Below, in pieces: positions 23,101 through 38,100 of a DNA stretch of 64,000 nt. Position 1 is the first letter of the stretch. Every line of letters begins with the position of its first letter. The stretch is from Muricea muricata (Eukaryota > Cnidaria > Anthozoa > Malacalcyonacea > Plexauridae): the NCBI GenBank assembly GCA_963855995.1, contig OY979720.1:4342501-4406500 (forward strand), in the 5' to 3' direction. Under the pieces are notes generated by a model. That model saw only the letters and a program-made list of their open reading frames with translations, was not told where the DNA came from and ran no database searches. The position numbers and the translations under genes were made by a program.

Positions 23101-26100
23101 TGTAATTATAATGACAACTGTTAGAAGATCTAGATCCGAGTTAGCTGGTGGTTTTTCATATGGATGAATTTGGAAGGTTAGTCTAAGAATTTGTACAGGC
23201 ACAGAAATTCCACAATACTCATGAACGTACCTTTCTCAATGAGCGAGCTCTGCCAGCGAAGTACACCATCTATGGCTTCTTTATAACCATCGGGTACATC
23301 ACAATCATTCTTTATCACGGTCACAGCACCAACCATTTCCAGTTTATTCACCAGAATTTCTTTCCTTTTCGTTAGCTCTTCGAGAAGTGCCGTATACTCC
23401 TCGACACGACCTTCAGACGTTTTCGCCCGATGTGATAACTCTTGTATCTGCTGAAGTTCTCTGTCTGCCAAAACTCCGTTTAAAGGCAACGCATTTCCAC
23501 TGACCCCATCAGGACCGTCCATTGCAGTTCCTGCAAGATTGCTGCTGTCATTAGTCATATCTGTCTGCAGTAACACATTGCCTTTGTTCTGCAGCTCGAC
23601 AACCTGTGCTTTGAGTAAAACGATTTCGGTCAAACGCGTATCTAAATCATCCCCAAGTGTCCTCCTTTGCTCCTCGAGGTCTTGAATTTCCACGTTTTTC
23701 TGCTCAATTATTCCTTTGTTCGCATCTGTCATCGTTGTTAACATTTCCCGTAGTTCAAAATTACCCGTTTCCAGGGTCTCGATTTTATGGCGCAATTTTT
23801 GATTCTCGTTTAGTAGCGAGTCGATTTTGGCTGGCATGTTGTCTGGATCCATTTTTTTATTTCTGTTGCGGACGTCGGCTCCTCGATTCACGTCGTCGGA
23901 ATAAATTTGTAATTTCTTCTTAAGTAGTTTGTTTTCTTGTCTCGACGCATCGTCTTTCTGTTCAAGTGTTTGCAGCTGATGTCTCAAATGTTCTGTAGAT
24001 GATTGCAAACCGTTTGTACTTTCTTCAAGGAAAGCCACCTTTTCTTTCAAACGCTTCCTATCGCTATCAATAACAGAATTTTTCATTTCTGCGTCTTCGC
24101 TTTTCAACTGCCACAAACGACTCTTCTCTTCCAGGCTCTTATTCTCATTTTCCAGCCTCAGTTTTTCGCTGAGAAGCTCGCGAATTTGTATTCGCATTTT
24201 GTCCACAAGAGCTTCCTTTCGCCTAAGTTCATCGCTGAGCTGAATAAATTGTCTTTTGTCATTTAGTGCCTGCGAAAATTCCGATACAAGCTTTTGCCCT
24301 GATGAGACAGAAGTGAATTGTAAGCTCAGCTCCTTATCGGAGAGCTTTCCCTCCATCAATGCTTTGTCTAGTATCAGCAAACAGTTCAGTAACGCTTTGT
24401 CGACAAGCACATAACATAGTGACTTTTCTAGCACAGATAACGGGTTTCCCTCATCATAAGAGCATGACATCTCCTTAAGTTGCTTTTCCGCCTCATGTTT
24501 GTTGCGTAGTAAATCTGATATCAGCCCCAAGAGCTTCTCATCACGGTCAATATCATCTAAAAACGAAAAAGACAGTGTTTATACGAAACCGAAAATGATC
24601 TTGAAATAGATCGAAATCACCTACTCGATGTTTCTTAGCGTTCTTGAAAGCGAGCCGTCTTTCTACCCACACCTATGAAGTCTAGCCCACACTTGAAGGA
24701 TTTTGTAGCTAGGCAAATTCTACTTCAGAAAGCGTCATTTTTTTGTATTAGTAGGCTGTAATCAGGTTTCTTAACTTTTCGAAACAGCAAATGAAGTCAT
24801 GGGTACTGTTTACGACTGCCCTTTTGATTGCTGTAATCTAGCAGAATCCCACCCATATACTGATGCAAAATCTAGGCAGATCGTTTTGAATATTGTACAG
24901 ATGGTCTTCTCATAGCAGATGCTTTCATTTATGCCGAAATTATCGTCCTTCTACGCATGATCTACAATCTGAATCTATAAGTACCACTTTAATTTGCATT
25001 AATTTATAGCATGTTTCAACCATTAAACGGTTAACTGATACGTTTCCCACACGTTCTCCTTAAACGCCCTTTTTCTGTGCCAAACAATCTAACAAAGTAT
25101 TCTTTCCTAGGAATAAAGAACTCTTCCTCAGTAATTCATCAAACAAAGCGCTATTATTAACGTATTACGTCAGTCCCATCTATCCTGCTTTGTAAGTTAC
25201 AATCGGGTCCTAACATATACAGTGCTCATTGCTCTTATCTTTCTTAACAGACATCTCAAAAACGAGGGATGGAGTAAAAAACCCCGCATAATTGAGAAGC
25301 TTGGGTAGCTGATTGCTGGGGGCGTTTTTCTTGTCCACATGTCCTCCATGTCTACTATTAATAGAAATAGGATATGATTACGAATGCCTGTTATTTTCTT
25401 CCATATCATAAATCAAGGTTGACTCGCAGTAAAAATAATAATGCATGGCTTGAGCCATCAACTCAATTCACACATGAGGAGAAAGAAACAACATGTCCGC
25501 AATACCCTAACCCCAACGTAATGAGCTGTATTGGTATTGGGTTTTTCCCGAGTTTTCAAACCATGCATTATTTTAACTGTGGTTAACGGCCAAATATGGA
25601 ATCGATTATAATGCGGAGAGTGGGTCTTGGCTTGGGATCAAAGGGACGGTAATTTTATATCACGCCATCCTCGTGCGGAAGTGACAAACAACTTACTTTG
25701 ACTTTTAATTTCCTCACGCAACACGTCACGAGATTGAACTAGAAAACGAACTACAGCTTTGTCAGTTGTCTCTTTCAAATGACGTAATGTATCCCGTAAT
25801 GCATTGATATTTTCCAAGGGTTCACAGGCATGAGGACCAGCGGTTAAACCATTCATCGTCAACAAGTTGTTCTCCCTATCTTCTTCCGTCACATCAATAC
25901 CACTGTCTGAAAAATGAGAGAAAAATTATCCTTCCAGTAATAATTTGATACAAAGTTATAGTCATTGGCCACGTTGCCCTGGTTTCCAAAAGGACTGCAT
26001 GTAGACGGGCTACAAGTCGACTTCTAAAAGCCCTAAAACAAGACACATACAACCAAACTCGCTGCGTTCGTGTGTGTCTTGTTTTAGGCGTTTTGTATAA

Positions 26101-29100
26101 TGGTCGACTTGCACCAAGTCTGGGCTGAAACGGCGGGAAACCTAGTTCAGTACGGCCATGTCCACCTATCTAAAAAAGTTCCTGCAATAATTCCCACATG
26201 ATTTATTTATATGTTTGTACATGTTTTGACCTTGGACTTAACCCAAAAAACCATTTCGTCAGTATTAATAGAATTATATAGCAAGCCAGTTTAGCGTTAC
26301 CAGATACCTTCATTACAGAGTTCAATGTCATTCTTGGAATGTTCGTCAAAACAAGATATTAATAACTTCATCAAACAAAGCTAAGCACGATGCATGATTC
26401 CTTTCATAATCAAAGCTCAACCGACTATTTGTCGAGTGATTTTTGTGGGAATATTTGTTCTGCATGTCCAAACAATAACACCAATAATTAAGCACGAGGT
26501 CATTATTGCCATATTTTGATCAAAAAGTGCCGGTTTTGCCGAAGGTTATAAAGCTTATGTAAAGAACCGTTATCTGCACACGAGCTTATAACTTAATCGT
26601 ATTCGACTTCATCCGAGATTAGCATAAATTGTACCGGCAAATTCAAGACTGAAATGCAAACAGCTCATCTGAGATACAAATATTTAATACTAGAACTGAT
26701 TACAATTTATACTTGAAAATCAACCTACTACACAAGTAAAGCGCGTGTCCGTAAAGAAGTAATGACTTTTTTAAGAGAGTGCATGCAGTCAATGTTGGAG
26801 AAAAAAGGGGGGGGGTGTACAAATGCGGTTTGCACGACAGATCCAAGTCCAAAACAATACAACTACTGGTGGAAATTAGCTGCTATGGCTATCTTGACCA
26901 CTGAACGAGACTGATATTGATTGATTTATAATATAATAGCAATTTTATATTTCGAAACAGCAAATGAAGTCATGGGTACTGTTTAACATTGCCCTTTTGA
27001 TTGCTGTAATCTAGCAGAATCCCACCCAAATACTAATGCAAAATCTAGGCAGATCATATAGAATATGCTGCAGATAGTCTTGTTATAGCAGATGCTTTCA
27101 TTTATGCCGAAATTATCGTCCTTCTACGCATGATTCACAATCTGAATCTATAAGTACCACTTTAGTTTGTATTAACTTATGGCACGTTTCAACCATTAAA
27201 CGGTTAACTGATACGTTTTCCACACGTTCTCCTTAAACGCCCTTTTTCTGTGCCAAATAATCTAACAAAGTATTCTTTCCTAGGAATAAAGAACTCTTCC
27301 TCAGTAATTCATCAAGCAAAGCGCTATTATTAACGTATTACGTCAGTCCCATCTATCCTGCTTTGTAAGTTACAATCGGGTCCTAACATATACAGTGCTC
27401 ATTGCTCTTATCTTTCTTAACAGACATCTCAAAAACGAGGGATGGAGTAAAAAACCCCGCATAATTGAGAAGCTTGGGTAGCTGATTGCTGAGGGCGTTT
27501 TTCTTGTCCACATGTCCTCCATGTCTACTATTAATAGAAATAGGATATGTTTACGAATGTTGGAGAAAAGGGGGGGGGGGGGGGTGTACAAATGCGGTTT
27601 GCTCGACAGATCCAAGTCCAAAACAATACAACTACTGGTGGAAATTAGTTGCTATGGCTATCTTGACCACTGAACGAGACTGATATTGATCGTGCGCTGA
27701 TATGGTAAGCAAGCGCTCTTTTACTGTAGCCTGTGATGAATCTTTGCCAATGCCAATTATGGGTAAAAGCGAAATTTTACCAAACAAAGAAAAACTTAAA
27801 TGAAGAAATGCTTTAACATGCACCGTACCTGAATTGTCAAGCGGTTGCTGTTAGGAGAAAACACAAAAACAGGTTTTAATTGTTCTGGTCTATAGGTAGT
27901 TTTCTGCGACAAACTTTACTGATCGAGGATGCATACCTATAACAAGCTTACATGACTATGGTTTGTGTCTGTACTGTTTGGACAGCATAAAATTAACTTA
28001 GAAATTAACTGGCCGCATAATGTTTCGGTCAAGGCCTAACGTTAAATAAGACACAGCGTGGCTAATGGATGGTCACAGCTGGCCTCATCTTATTCCTTTG
28101 TTAAACCCGTGTGTTTAATTCTTTAACCCACCGTCAGAGTATATTAAAATGATTAAGCAAGACCTGAATAAGCATGGGGTTATTGGAACTGCTACACCTG
28201 AACTTTTGCCAAAATGTACTCGAGTTATTGTACTGTGAAGTAACTGATTATATTACTGTACAGTTTTCTCGTCATTATTGAGAAAACATGGAAAATATTT
28301 ACACAGCTTTTTAATATCAACATGCGAATCAAGCATGCATGTGATTGAATCTATTGAATTACACCAAGGTCAATGTCGGGATTGTGTCTTTGAGAACAGC
28401 GTGAGTAAACGTGAAAACTAATATAAAACATTGTAAAACACAAAGCTACTTGAATAAACAAACCAAGTCATAATAAATACATTATTTTGCAAAGACTTTG
28501 TTTTAAATTGCAATCAAATGAAACCGCTATTCATTTCTGAGCTTTCGGCACCTGTCAGCTGATCATGAATTGATTTCGCGTAAAAATGGCGCCAAAATGT
28601 CCGTGGCTGCGCCTATGATTCGGAGCGTTAATGGCCTAGAATAGATATCTTTCACTTTCATCACAGGTTTCATTAATCAAATTCTATACAAATTTGCTAC
28701 TGCCCACAAGAAGGGAAGGCTAACCTTTCTGCATACTTACAAACTAAGTACTTTTTTCTTTTCAGAGTATAAAACTATATATGCGATGAAGCTCCAGACA
28801 GAACTTTTATAGTCTTTACTGAGCGCACATGCTTGCTTACTGAATGAATAAGCCAACCTTATACGACAAATTATCTAATGTTATGGAATAATTTTAGATG
28901 ATAATACACACACTGTGGTCTCGTATGTGTAGATGCCAGGTCTAGTTTCGTGCCATTATCAAGATCAGTATAAAATTGCGATTGTATTTGTGTGTTGGGT
29001 TACGAGTTTTTTAGTCTGCTTGGTTGGGCTGGATAAGATCTCATCTATGGACAGTAGGAATCATAGTTAGATAAATATTATACAGAATTTTCCACGTAAA

Positions 29101-32100
29101 CTAACGTCTTACCACGTGAGCGATGCAGGGATGGCCGATATTGGTAGTTGAACAATATTTTTATCGGAGCGACATTGTCGAGAAAATGGGGGGAAAATAA
29201 GCATTAATAAGGCTGGCTCGATTAATATTTCAAATTTTTTCTGTATTTACAATGACATGCAGATCTTACACAGAGGAGTCAGTTTCCCAAGCATATGCTC
29301 CTCCACTTCAAATACACATTCTTTCACGTGAACTCCCCGAAAAAGAGGACGGAATTCCTGCATTGATCACCCAGAGGCATCACAGTCAGTTTACATGAAA
29401 TATATTTTGCGTCCACTAAAGACTGGCCGGGAGTATCTACAGCCAGACAGTGTATGATTGCGGTGAGAGCCGGATTTGTTACAAAAACAATGCTGGCAGG
29501 GATTTATGTTTTAAGCTTACTATAATCTATAAGCAGATGGGGCAGGATTTGTACACGCGTATATCTTGTGTCCGCTCATTTTAATTATGATCAAATGGTA
29601 GACTTAAAAGTTGAAACTTTGAAATTTGACTTATAGTGCCATTAACCAATCAGATACACTTAATCAACCTAATTAACCAATGAAATGCTTATGAAGTTAG
29701 TGCGCAGTAGTCAAGTCTGAAGTTCTGTCTCAGAATTTCTTAACTCACAATATTCTAGAGTAACCTTTCGATTTATACTATTAAAAATCTTTTAAAGCCG
29801 AAAACGTCAATAAATTATGCCCATCTTATTTTAGTTTTTAAAACCACCCTATGTCTATTAGTGGTTTACAAATTAAATCAGGCAATGGAAACTTACACGA
29901 AATTTAAAGTTTTATCCATTTTTGCTTAGAGAAATAGCTATATTTGTTCGTGACGCCGTTTTAGAACGAATATTAATCAGGGTATTACATTTTCTATGAG
30001 TTTTTAATCAGCCACATGTTTTGACTTATTTCTTTATGTTTTCAAGGCACCACGAACAGAGCAACCGGATGAAAATTCTATTGAAAAACAGCGAGATTTT
30101 CCGCAAAATAGCAACACAATTTGCTCATATTTCCTGTACATTGTCAGCAAACAATATGCTATTTACACGACCACACAATCCAACGATATAGTCTCATGTG
30201 AAGAGGTCCAATCAATTCCATTGTATCTTCAAAATCTCTCCCGCTTTGAACGAGCACGAATGCAGAATAAAGAGTCTTTATAATAAATTTAATCACAATG
30301 AAATTGCTTTATTTAATGACAACACATGAAGGAAATGTTTGGGCAATATTTATCCTTTCGGTTCTGTACAACTTGTACAATAATAATGTACATAGGAAAC
30401 AGCATAAAGAGATTGCTGGTTGCTCTCAAGATATGCTCGGTTTAAAACAATAACTTCTCGTTATACAAATCATACTTACGTCCGTGTGAGCTTCATGTAA
30501 GCCGCTAGTAACTACTTGGAATAGCACGCCATGCGTGTACAACCTCTTCCAATTAAAATAGTAATAGAGAGAAACACTTTGAGGTGCAAATTTCTGGCGA
30601 ATGCATTGCAGAAGTGGGACGCAGACTTATCAATATTTGGCTCACATTTTCTTAACATAATAACTTACGAGCCTCCATCGCCTAAGGCACTGGTAGAAAT
30701 ACATATATAGCAATGGTGATGATTTACAGTAACACTGTCTGTTCGTTGCTGCTATTCATGATATACAACTGTAATGGCTAAAGAAAAGCTATTTCATTAA
30801 GTAAGGCAATTGACATAAACCTCGTTTACTATAAAACGCTATAAGATACAGATTAGGTCTTCTACGAACCATACAAAGGCAAAGATTTATTGAACATGTA
30901 TATTTATAATATACCACAATAATACGTTTGCAATGAACATGTTAAGCAAAATCAACACCACTTGAAACTAAATTATTAAATAACATATTGTATTTATACT
31001 GCAATGTTTGCGTGAAACTCACCTGAGAAGACGTTTGGGATATTCGGTGTTGACAAAACGTCGTTGTTTGTTTCCTCGCGGTCGGACGGAACTGACGACG
31101 ACTGTGGTGTTGACGGCTCTTGCGTTTCTGCTTGAAAAAATTTTAAAAAACTTTCAGACACGATTGTTGCACAAATATATTCAGAGAAAGAAGTGACTGA
31201 ATTGATTAACATATATTTTCGCTCAAAACTTGTGTATAATTTAAGAATAATCTCGTGAAGTGTTTACACTGAATGATCAGGCTAACTATTATTATCCAAG
31301 ATCAACTTTTGCCTTTCCGACATTTCGGTGCGGTTCAAAGAAGACGAGCGAAGTGCTGGGAGCGAAGTGCTATCACACCACTTCAACCACTTCAAATAAA
31401 GAAGTTAAAAACTTGAACTGCTTCAAATATTGGATAACGAGAACATCCAACGGTTTGAAATTGACTTCATCATTTATAAATTAGTTTCTACAGTCTATTT
31501 GGCTATACTATTTTAGATGCTAGATTCTTCTTCTGATGGATCTAAACGAGTTAATGAATGATGAATGTTCCTTGTACATTGTATAGGACTATATACGCAG
31601 AACTGGTTGAATTGCAACCGCGAGAAGGAGATAAAAAGAGTATCTAGATGTTTATTCATTGAGATTATCAGCAGATATGCTGGACGTTACAACCAGTAAA
31701 ATCCAAAAAGTTCAATAAATAGCGAACATTGATTAGTGATCATGTTCATGAACCACATGGCGCAGAGATATGAAGAATACAATTTTTAAACTAAGGGAGT
31801 CTTATTTCTAAGAGTAAACATCCCACTAGGCCTACAGTTTTACAATGCAGTTCACTAATACCGCCATGCAATGATCTGTGTATCAATGGAAGGATGGCAC
31901 AAAAGAATGATGTCGTACAAACGAAATGTGAATTTCAAAATTCTTGTTGCTGTTTTAAATGTCCTATGAATTCTAAAATGAGCATTTTTTAGCGGTATCA
32001 GAAGAAAGCAGCCCACAGAGCTCCTCCCAAAGAAGTCACACACGCCTTGACCTTGTTTGTTGATAGCTTAGTGTTTAGAATATCGACGAAGGCAAAGGTC

Positions 32101-35100
32101 GACCGTTTAGTTCCAAACATGGTCAACTATTGAATCATGGAAACACAATTAATGAACCTTGGCAATTTTCTCACAACATAATCAAGTATACGACATACGC
32201 ATAGCATATGCTATAGCAGTTTTCTGATTTCTTGAAAGAAATCACAGAGCGAAGATCCTTTAGCGTAGACAATCTACATGTACAGTACACGTCAAGTCAG
32301 TCGAGTCTCAAGAGTCAAGTGCTACGTTCATCTTGATCTTGACCATTATAAACAAGCTAGCATTGTTTAAGAAACTTTCCAAGTAAAAATCATACCACGG
32401 TCTACCTCTTTGAAAAGTATACATCACTCTGAGATCAACATGCCACCAAGTACATAAGCTACACGTTTATGAGTCCCTCAATGACAACGTACGATGCCAA
32501 GAACGACATTTAGCCACGCATAATTTACGCGAGCATCGCATCGTGTCACTTTAAAACGATTCAGAAATTACGAGCGGACGAAAGGTTTGCGTGTAGCCAT
32601 CGTGTTCACGTAAATATTCCAAAATGATCACTTGCTTTCCATAAATAAATAAATTTGCGGTCACAATGCGCTTTAAGACGCGATAGCACTCGTTACTCGC
32701 AACAACAATGCATATTAAAATATTCGTTCTTGTCAATCGAATGTGGTCACAGCCGCCCCTAATCAATGCCACCCGTTCGATTCTATTAAACGCGGAAAAG
32801 GGCCGCCTGGCGGGAGGCTGTATTGCATAAAACGCCAAAACCATTGAACCTAAATAAAGAAAACATGTCGAAGGGAGTTAAGTCAAGAGGGATTACCAAA
32901 ATTTGTTTGGACTTTTTAAAAGCTTTTACATGCATCTTAAAACCACTTAGATGAATAAACGAAATATTATTACGTAAAAATCAAGCAAAACTCAAAGTCA
33001 TTTTAAAGGCATTTCACTCAAATTACCTAAGACGCAGTTTGACGCTTTCCGTAAAACTTCTTCCAGAGATAATGCACTTCATACGCTCATTGATTAGTAT
33101 AATTGTCGGCGAGTTCAAAAAGCATTGATAGATCAATTTGTTGCCCAGGTAATAAAAATCGTTACTATCGCATGTGAAATCTTTGCGTATACGTAATAAA
33201 GTGATTGGCTCTCAATTTCAATACGCGTAAGATTTTTTATCCAAAGCAATTCAGATTCTACTTCGACATTTTGAAGAGACGATGGAAGTGATGTAATTCA
33301 TGCCAAACAAATCCAAAGTAGACCAATACAATCATAGAGTTTACAATCAGTACCTGAATTTATTATAAAACTGAAATCCTATTTTGGTTTCGGCCAAACG
33401 CCTCCTCATTTATGCTTCCTTCTGCGCAAGGGCCCTGGGTTCCAGTTTTGACCAAACTTTACAAAACTATAACTATTTCCACTTCTTACACTTCTCTTTG
33501 CCCGAGAGAGAAGCTCAAATTGAATGGAGCCACATATAGTTAAGAAGACCAGTCTACTACTGGGTGTTGTAATGAGGAACCCTGCAGGTTACAAACAAAA
33601 TTCTTCTTTGTGTCGTCATTATAAATTGCCGTTGGCGTGGTCACACAATATTCCATTCAAGTCGAGATTCCTCTTGATCTCTTTCTCCCACGTACATTGG
33701 TCGGAATTCATTTACTGCATGGGAATTTCCAAAGTTTATAGTTGATAATTCATGGGAGCATGACTGTCAGGTGGAATCTACTACATACATAGGGAGTGAC
33801 CAAGCTTGCAAACGAACCAAGTTCATTAGTTCAACCAACGACTGTTGGCTTTGGAATGCCAACCCAATGGTCTGTCAACTGAGCTACACGTGATCAGGAC
33901 GGTTCAATATTATGCGATATTTCGAATCGAAGTCTATAGTTCCTTCGACAGTTGATATCAATGTAATTCTAAATGAGTAGTCATGATACTTCCACCGTGG
34001 TCTCGTATGTATACGTTTATGTTATTTGGTTCGGATATAGAGTAAGACCAGTAACATGATTTTCATATGACTTCATAACACCAAATCACATGTGAACATA
34101 GTTTAATCTTAACAATATCACCCATTTAAACATCACTAGAACTTCTTAACTTAATGGTAAAGTTTCGGATATATATATTAATCATTTTGAAAGAGACGAT
34201 ATTATTGATCACATTTCATAGAAACACTCGAATCCAATTAAATCCTAATAGACTAAATAGGGGTAAATGAAATTTTAATGTTGTCAGTCGCAGTAAAACA
34301 CTCAAACGTTCTCTAGTGTGTACAAGTCTATATGAGTTATTTATCCAGCTATTTAATATTATCTCACTGCTCTCTGCCAAGTCTTATATCAATGTCACTA
34401 ATTAAATCAAACTCTTGTTGTATTGCACATTAAGCATACTCCATTAAGCCACAATTACAGCTATTTATTAAACGTGTAATTAGAAACTAAAATTGACGAG
34501 TTTGGGCGTCTCGTATGACACATTCTCTAAACACTGATGTGCCAAAACATTGGTCGGTCCTTGCTCAAAGCACGGCTCAAAGGTAGCAAACAATAAACGT
34601 TGCTTTATTTTATCATCAGTTGAGATTTACCGATGTTTTCATGGATTATTTTTTTTATATAAACATATTTGATAAAGCATTTGCCCCAAAAGCAAAAAAT
34701 AATGCTTATCTTGGGGGCTTATGCACAATATAAATAAATTACAAAAAAAAACACACACTAAAAATTACTAAATATACAAATACACACAGTGAATTAAAAG
34801 CAAACATCACACAAAAAGATCTTAACATGAATACAAGTATATAGAATTACAAAAATTAAATCCTAACCTCAAAACAAAACTGTATGGAATATTTAACAAG
34901 CAAAGAACGAAGCTAATCAAGATCTGTCTGTCAAGCTTTGATTGAATTAATGTATATTTAAATGGCAAATCGCCAGTAGAATATTGATTCTGAGAACTTT
35001 CACACTTATCTAAAACTGACGAATTCTTTATCAAAACACTAAATTAAATTTATATTCAAGATACGAAATATCATATTGGGCAATATTTATCCATCATTCA

Positions 35101-38100
35101 GTGTACCGTCTTGCATCATCTATGGCCTAGTTTCAGAGACGAACTATATTTTTTGTTTGAGCCTAATATATATTATTTAGTTTTACCTGAAACAGGTCAA
35201 ACTTAAAAGTGTATAGCGTAAGGCGTGTTCAGCAAGTTGATAGAAAAAAAATAGGCGTTGTAACAATTATATTATTGATGCAATTTTTGTCGCAACAAAA
35301 TTCCCAAACAAGTTAAAGTCTGAAATATCTGAGAAATCTGGATTATAATCAACAGTTGATATATACTCTTAAAGCACACTAAAATATAGTATCGCTCGCT
35401 GCCTAAACGAAACAAGCAAAGATTTCGCGTTCTACTACAAACTTCACGACTAAGTATGTCAAATTTCTGCTTGTGTCGACTATCGTTTAGGTAATAAAAG
35501 ATCAAATGGTTTTGTGTGCTTTATCCTACGCTATAGACAGTGGCAATTAACGTTAGTTCGAGATAATATACTATTGAATATCTTTTTATCGTCTTATATA
35601 AAAATCAAAAGAAAGCCGCTTTTTCAGCAAGCGTGATTAATTCTGAAATCAACAATCTAAAATGGTTCAAAGGCCAAGCAAAAGATGATGGACGATTAGT
35701 GGCCTTAGCGAGACGAAACACCAGGGGATCCGAAGCAAGATTACCTGAGAAATTTTAAAATCTGAATAGAATCTTTGAAGTTCCAAAATTACATAAGTTT
35801 TAATAATATTTCAAATGTTCAAAATAAATGTTCAAAGTCACGAGACTTCAGGAATATGTTAGCTTGTTCTGCTATTTTTCAAAGGTGAAATGCGAGCTCA
35901 GCTCTCCCATCCCTGGACGTGGACAATCAACATTCATCATATTAACACATTCTGTGTGAAAAAGCCAGCTGAAACCCGTTCAGGAAGGTGGTGGGTGGCT
36001 TAAAAAGATGAAAAACACACATGCCTCACAGCACGGGGATAAATATAAAATTGCCAACCTGATTAACTTTAGTCGAGAATCTATGAATTCGGGCATTCTA
36101 CCAATGTTTTATCATTTCGACACATGTTTAAAATCCTCAAAGCAAACAATCTCGCAATGATAGAGCACATAGGCTCGCACCAATTCACACTTTTAGTGTG
36201 GAACGCGGTATAATCACAGATAAAAGGTCAATTTCGACGTCGTATATTAGAACGGAGGAAAACGTTTAATCTGTGTTGGCTCCAGACTATGATGATGGAT
36301 GAAGTGCATATTGTCATTTAGTACGTATTTATCACAATGCAGAGATCACGCATGGATATTTGCACATACTTGCGTAAAGCTATACGTACATTATAGACCG
36401 TGCATTGCAGCAAGATTTTAGCTTCGTATAGGTAGACAACTTTACCACGGGAAAACAAAAAGCATCATGTTAAAGTTTACAACAGCCCATAGAGTGGCCA
36501 ATAGGCTATAGGGATTAAAGCCAGCGTGTTTAACCAAAACAAACTGTATGAATTATAAACATTACCAAACTCCTATTAGCTTTACCTTGTAGTCCAGAGT
36601 GCTCTTTGGAAGCAATCTCTTTGTCTTCGATGGGAATTTGCTCTACTGCTGAAGAATCGCCTTCGATGCACTAAGGAAGAGAAAGGATTTGACGCACTAT
36701 TGTGGGCTGGTATTCAAATAAATCACGAGCACATCAAAAGTTAGCTGTCGCAAAATGGTTAATAGTGTGTTAATATTACAACCTCCTGCCAGGCCTAGGT
36801 TTGTTAAGCAAACACTGTGATATTTATACTTGCCTTGGAATTCAAAACTTCCTCCTCGAGAGCAAACAAAAACTTTGAACTCGTTTTGGCGAGTTTGAAA
36901 TACCCGGTCAGTCGAAATCCGAAACTCTGTGCGTTCCAATATAATTTCTCTGTGGGAAATGCACTTAAGCCGAGCTAATTTCGGTAAGCTGCAGGGAATT
37001 AATTTAGAATTATGGAAGTGATGAGCTGCAAGGATTACATGCATACAAAATTAAGCAATCTTTCTACAGATTGCAAACGGAACAAATTAAATTCCTTTGA
37101 CCAAAAAGGTTCAAAAAACATAAACATTCCGACGCTTGTGAATTCAGTTTGACATTTATGGAAGTTTCAGGCTTGCTAGTTTCTTCTAGAGAGCATGTGG
37201 GATCCAATTTGCGGTAAAACGGAAACAGAGGGTGACGGAGAATGTTAAATATTGGAATATTCATCAGATACGTGGGTGGGTCAAGCTTTAGTGGCAGTAT
37301 CATATGGTATAGCATTCGGTCACTATGGAAGTCTGTGTCATGTAGAAATACTGGTCTTTAAAACACGACTTCCGAGCCGACTTGCATACCTGTTTGTCCT
37401 GTTTCATGACTCGTTCAACACTCGTACCCATGTCACTTTAATTTTATGGAAACACCACTTATCATATTGCAAGCTCAGTCCGCAAACTCGGGTCTTCAAC
37501 ATCATCAGTGCGAGATAATAATTAAAGTGATATTCACCTTCACCATGCAAGCTTACAAAGATATTCCTGGGATTTCTCCTTTTGAGGTATGGGAACAAGT
37601 GAATCAGTTGGGAATGTTCAGGCGAGAAAGCATACATACGCAGATCATTTGTGGTTAATAACGTAACCACTTGTTTGCATCTATCAGAAAGAGAAAGCAG
37701 GTATAAAGAACCTCGCCGCAGAGTGCGACGCACTTTGAATTGATTTCTTCTTTTAAGGATGCGAAGAAGCGAGTCAGCTAGGAATGGTTATGGAGATGAG
37801 GGTGTGTAAGGTTAGCCTCAAAATATTCATGGCTCATTCATTTATTATAATCACTTATAGAAATAAAAAATCGTGGCAAAAGCTTTCTTAATAACATGAT
37901 TGCTGCTTCCGTACTTGATCTATTACGCAAGATATTATGGTCTATCTCGTGAACTGATCATTTGTCATTAGCTTTTACATTAGACGAACTTGCTCCGATT
38001 TTCGAAATCGATCCGTGAAATTTCAGTCCTACGTACAATTCTGACCACAATACATCGGGTCAACTGTGGGCATGAATATTTTAAATCACTAATCGTTGTT

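Noticed and set aside
27829-27847. 19-bp microexon with good splice sites (cag|CAACCG ... TCAG|gtacgg) that joins in phase to the exon at 25906
   Set aside because: It needs phase 0 on its left but the upstream exon (31130-31023) ends in phase 1. Skipping it keeps the frame, so it is left out of the model.
32551-32844. 97-codon minus-strand open frame in an intron, GC-richer than its surroundings
   Set aside because: No recognisable motif, no convincing splice sites, and it does not fit the phase of the neighbouring exons. Possibly a transposon scrap.
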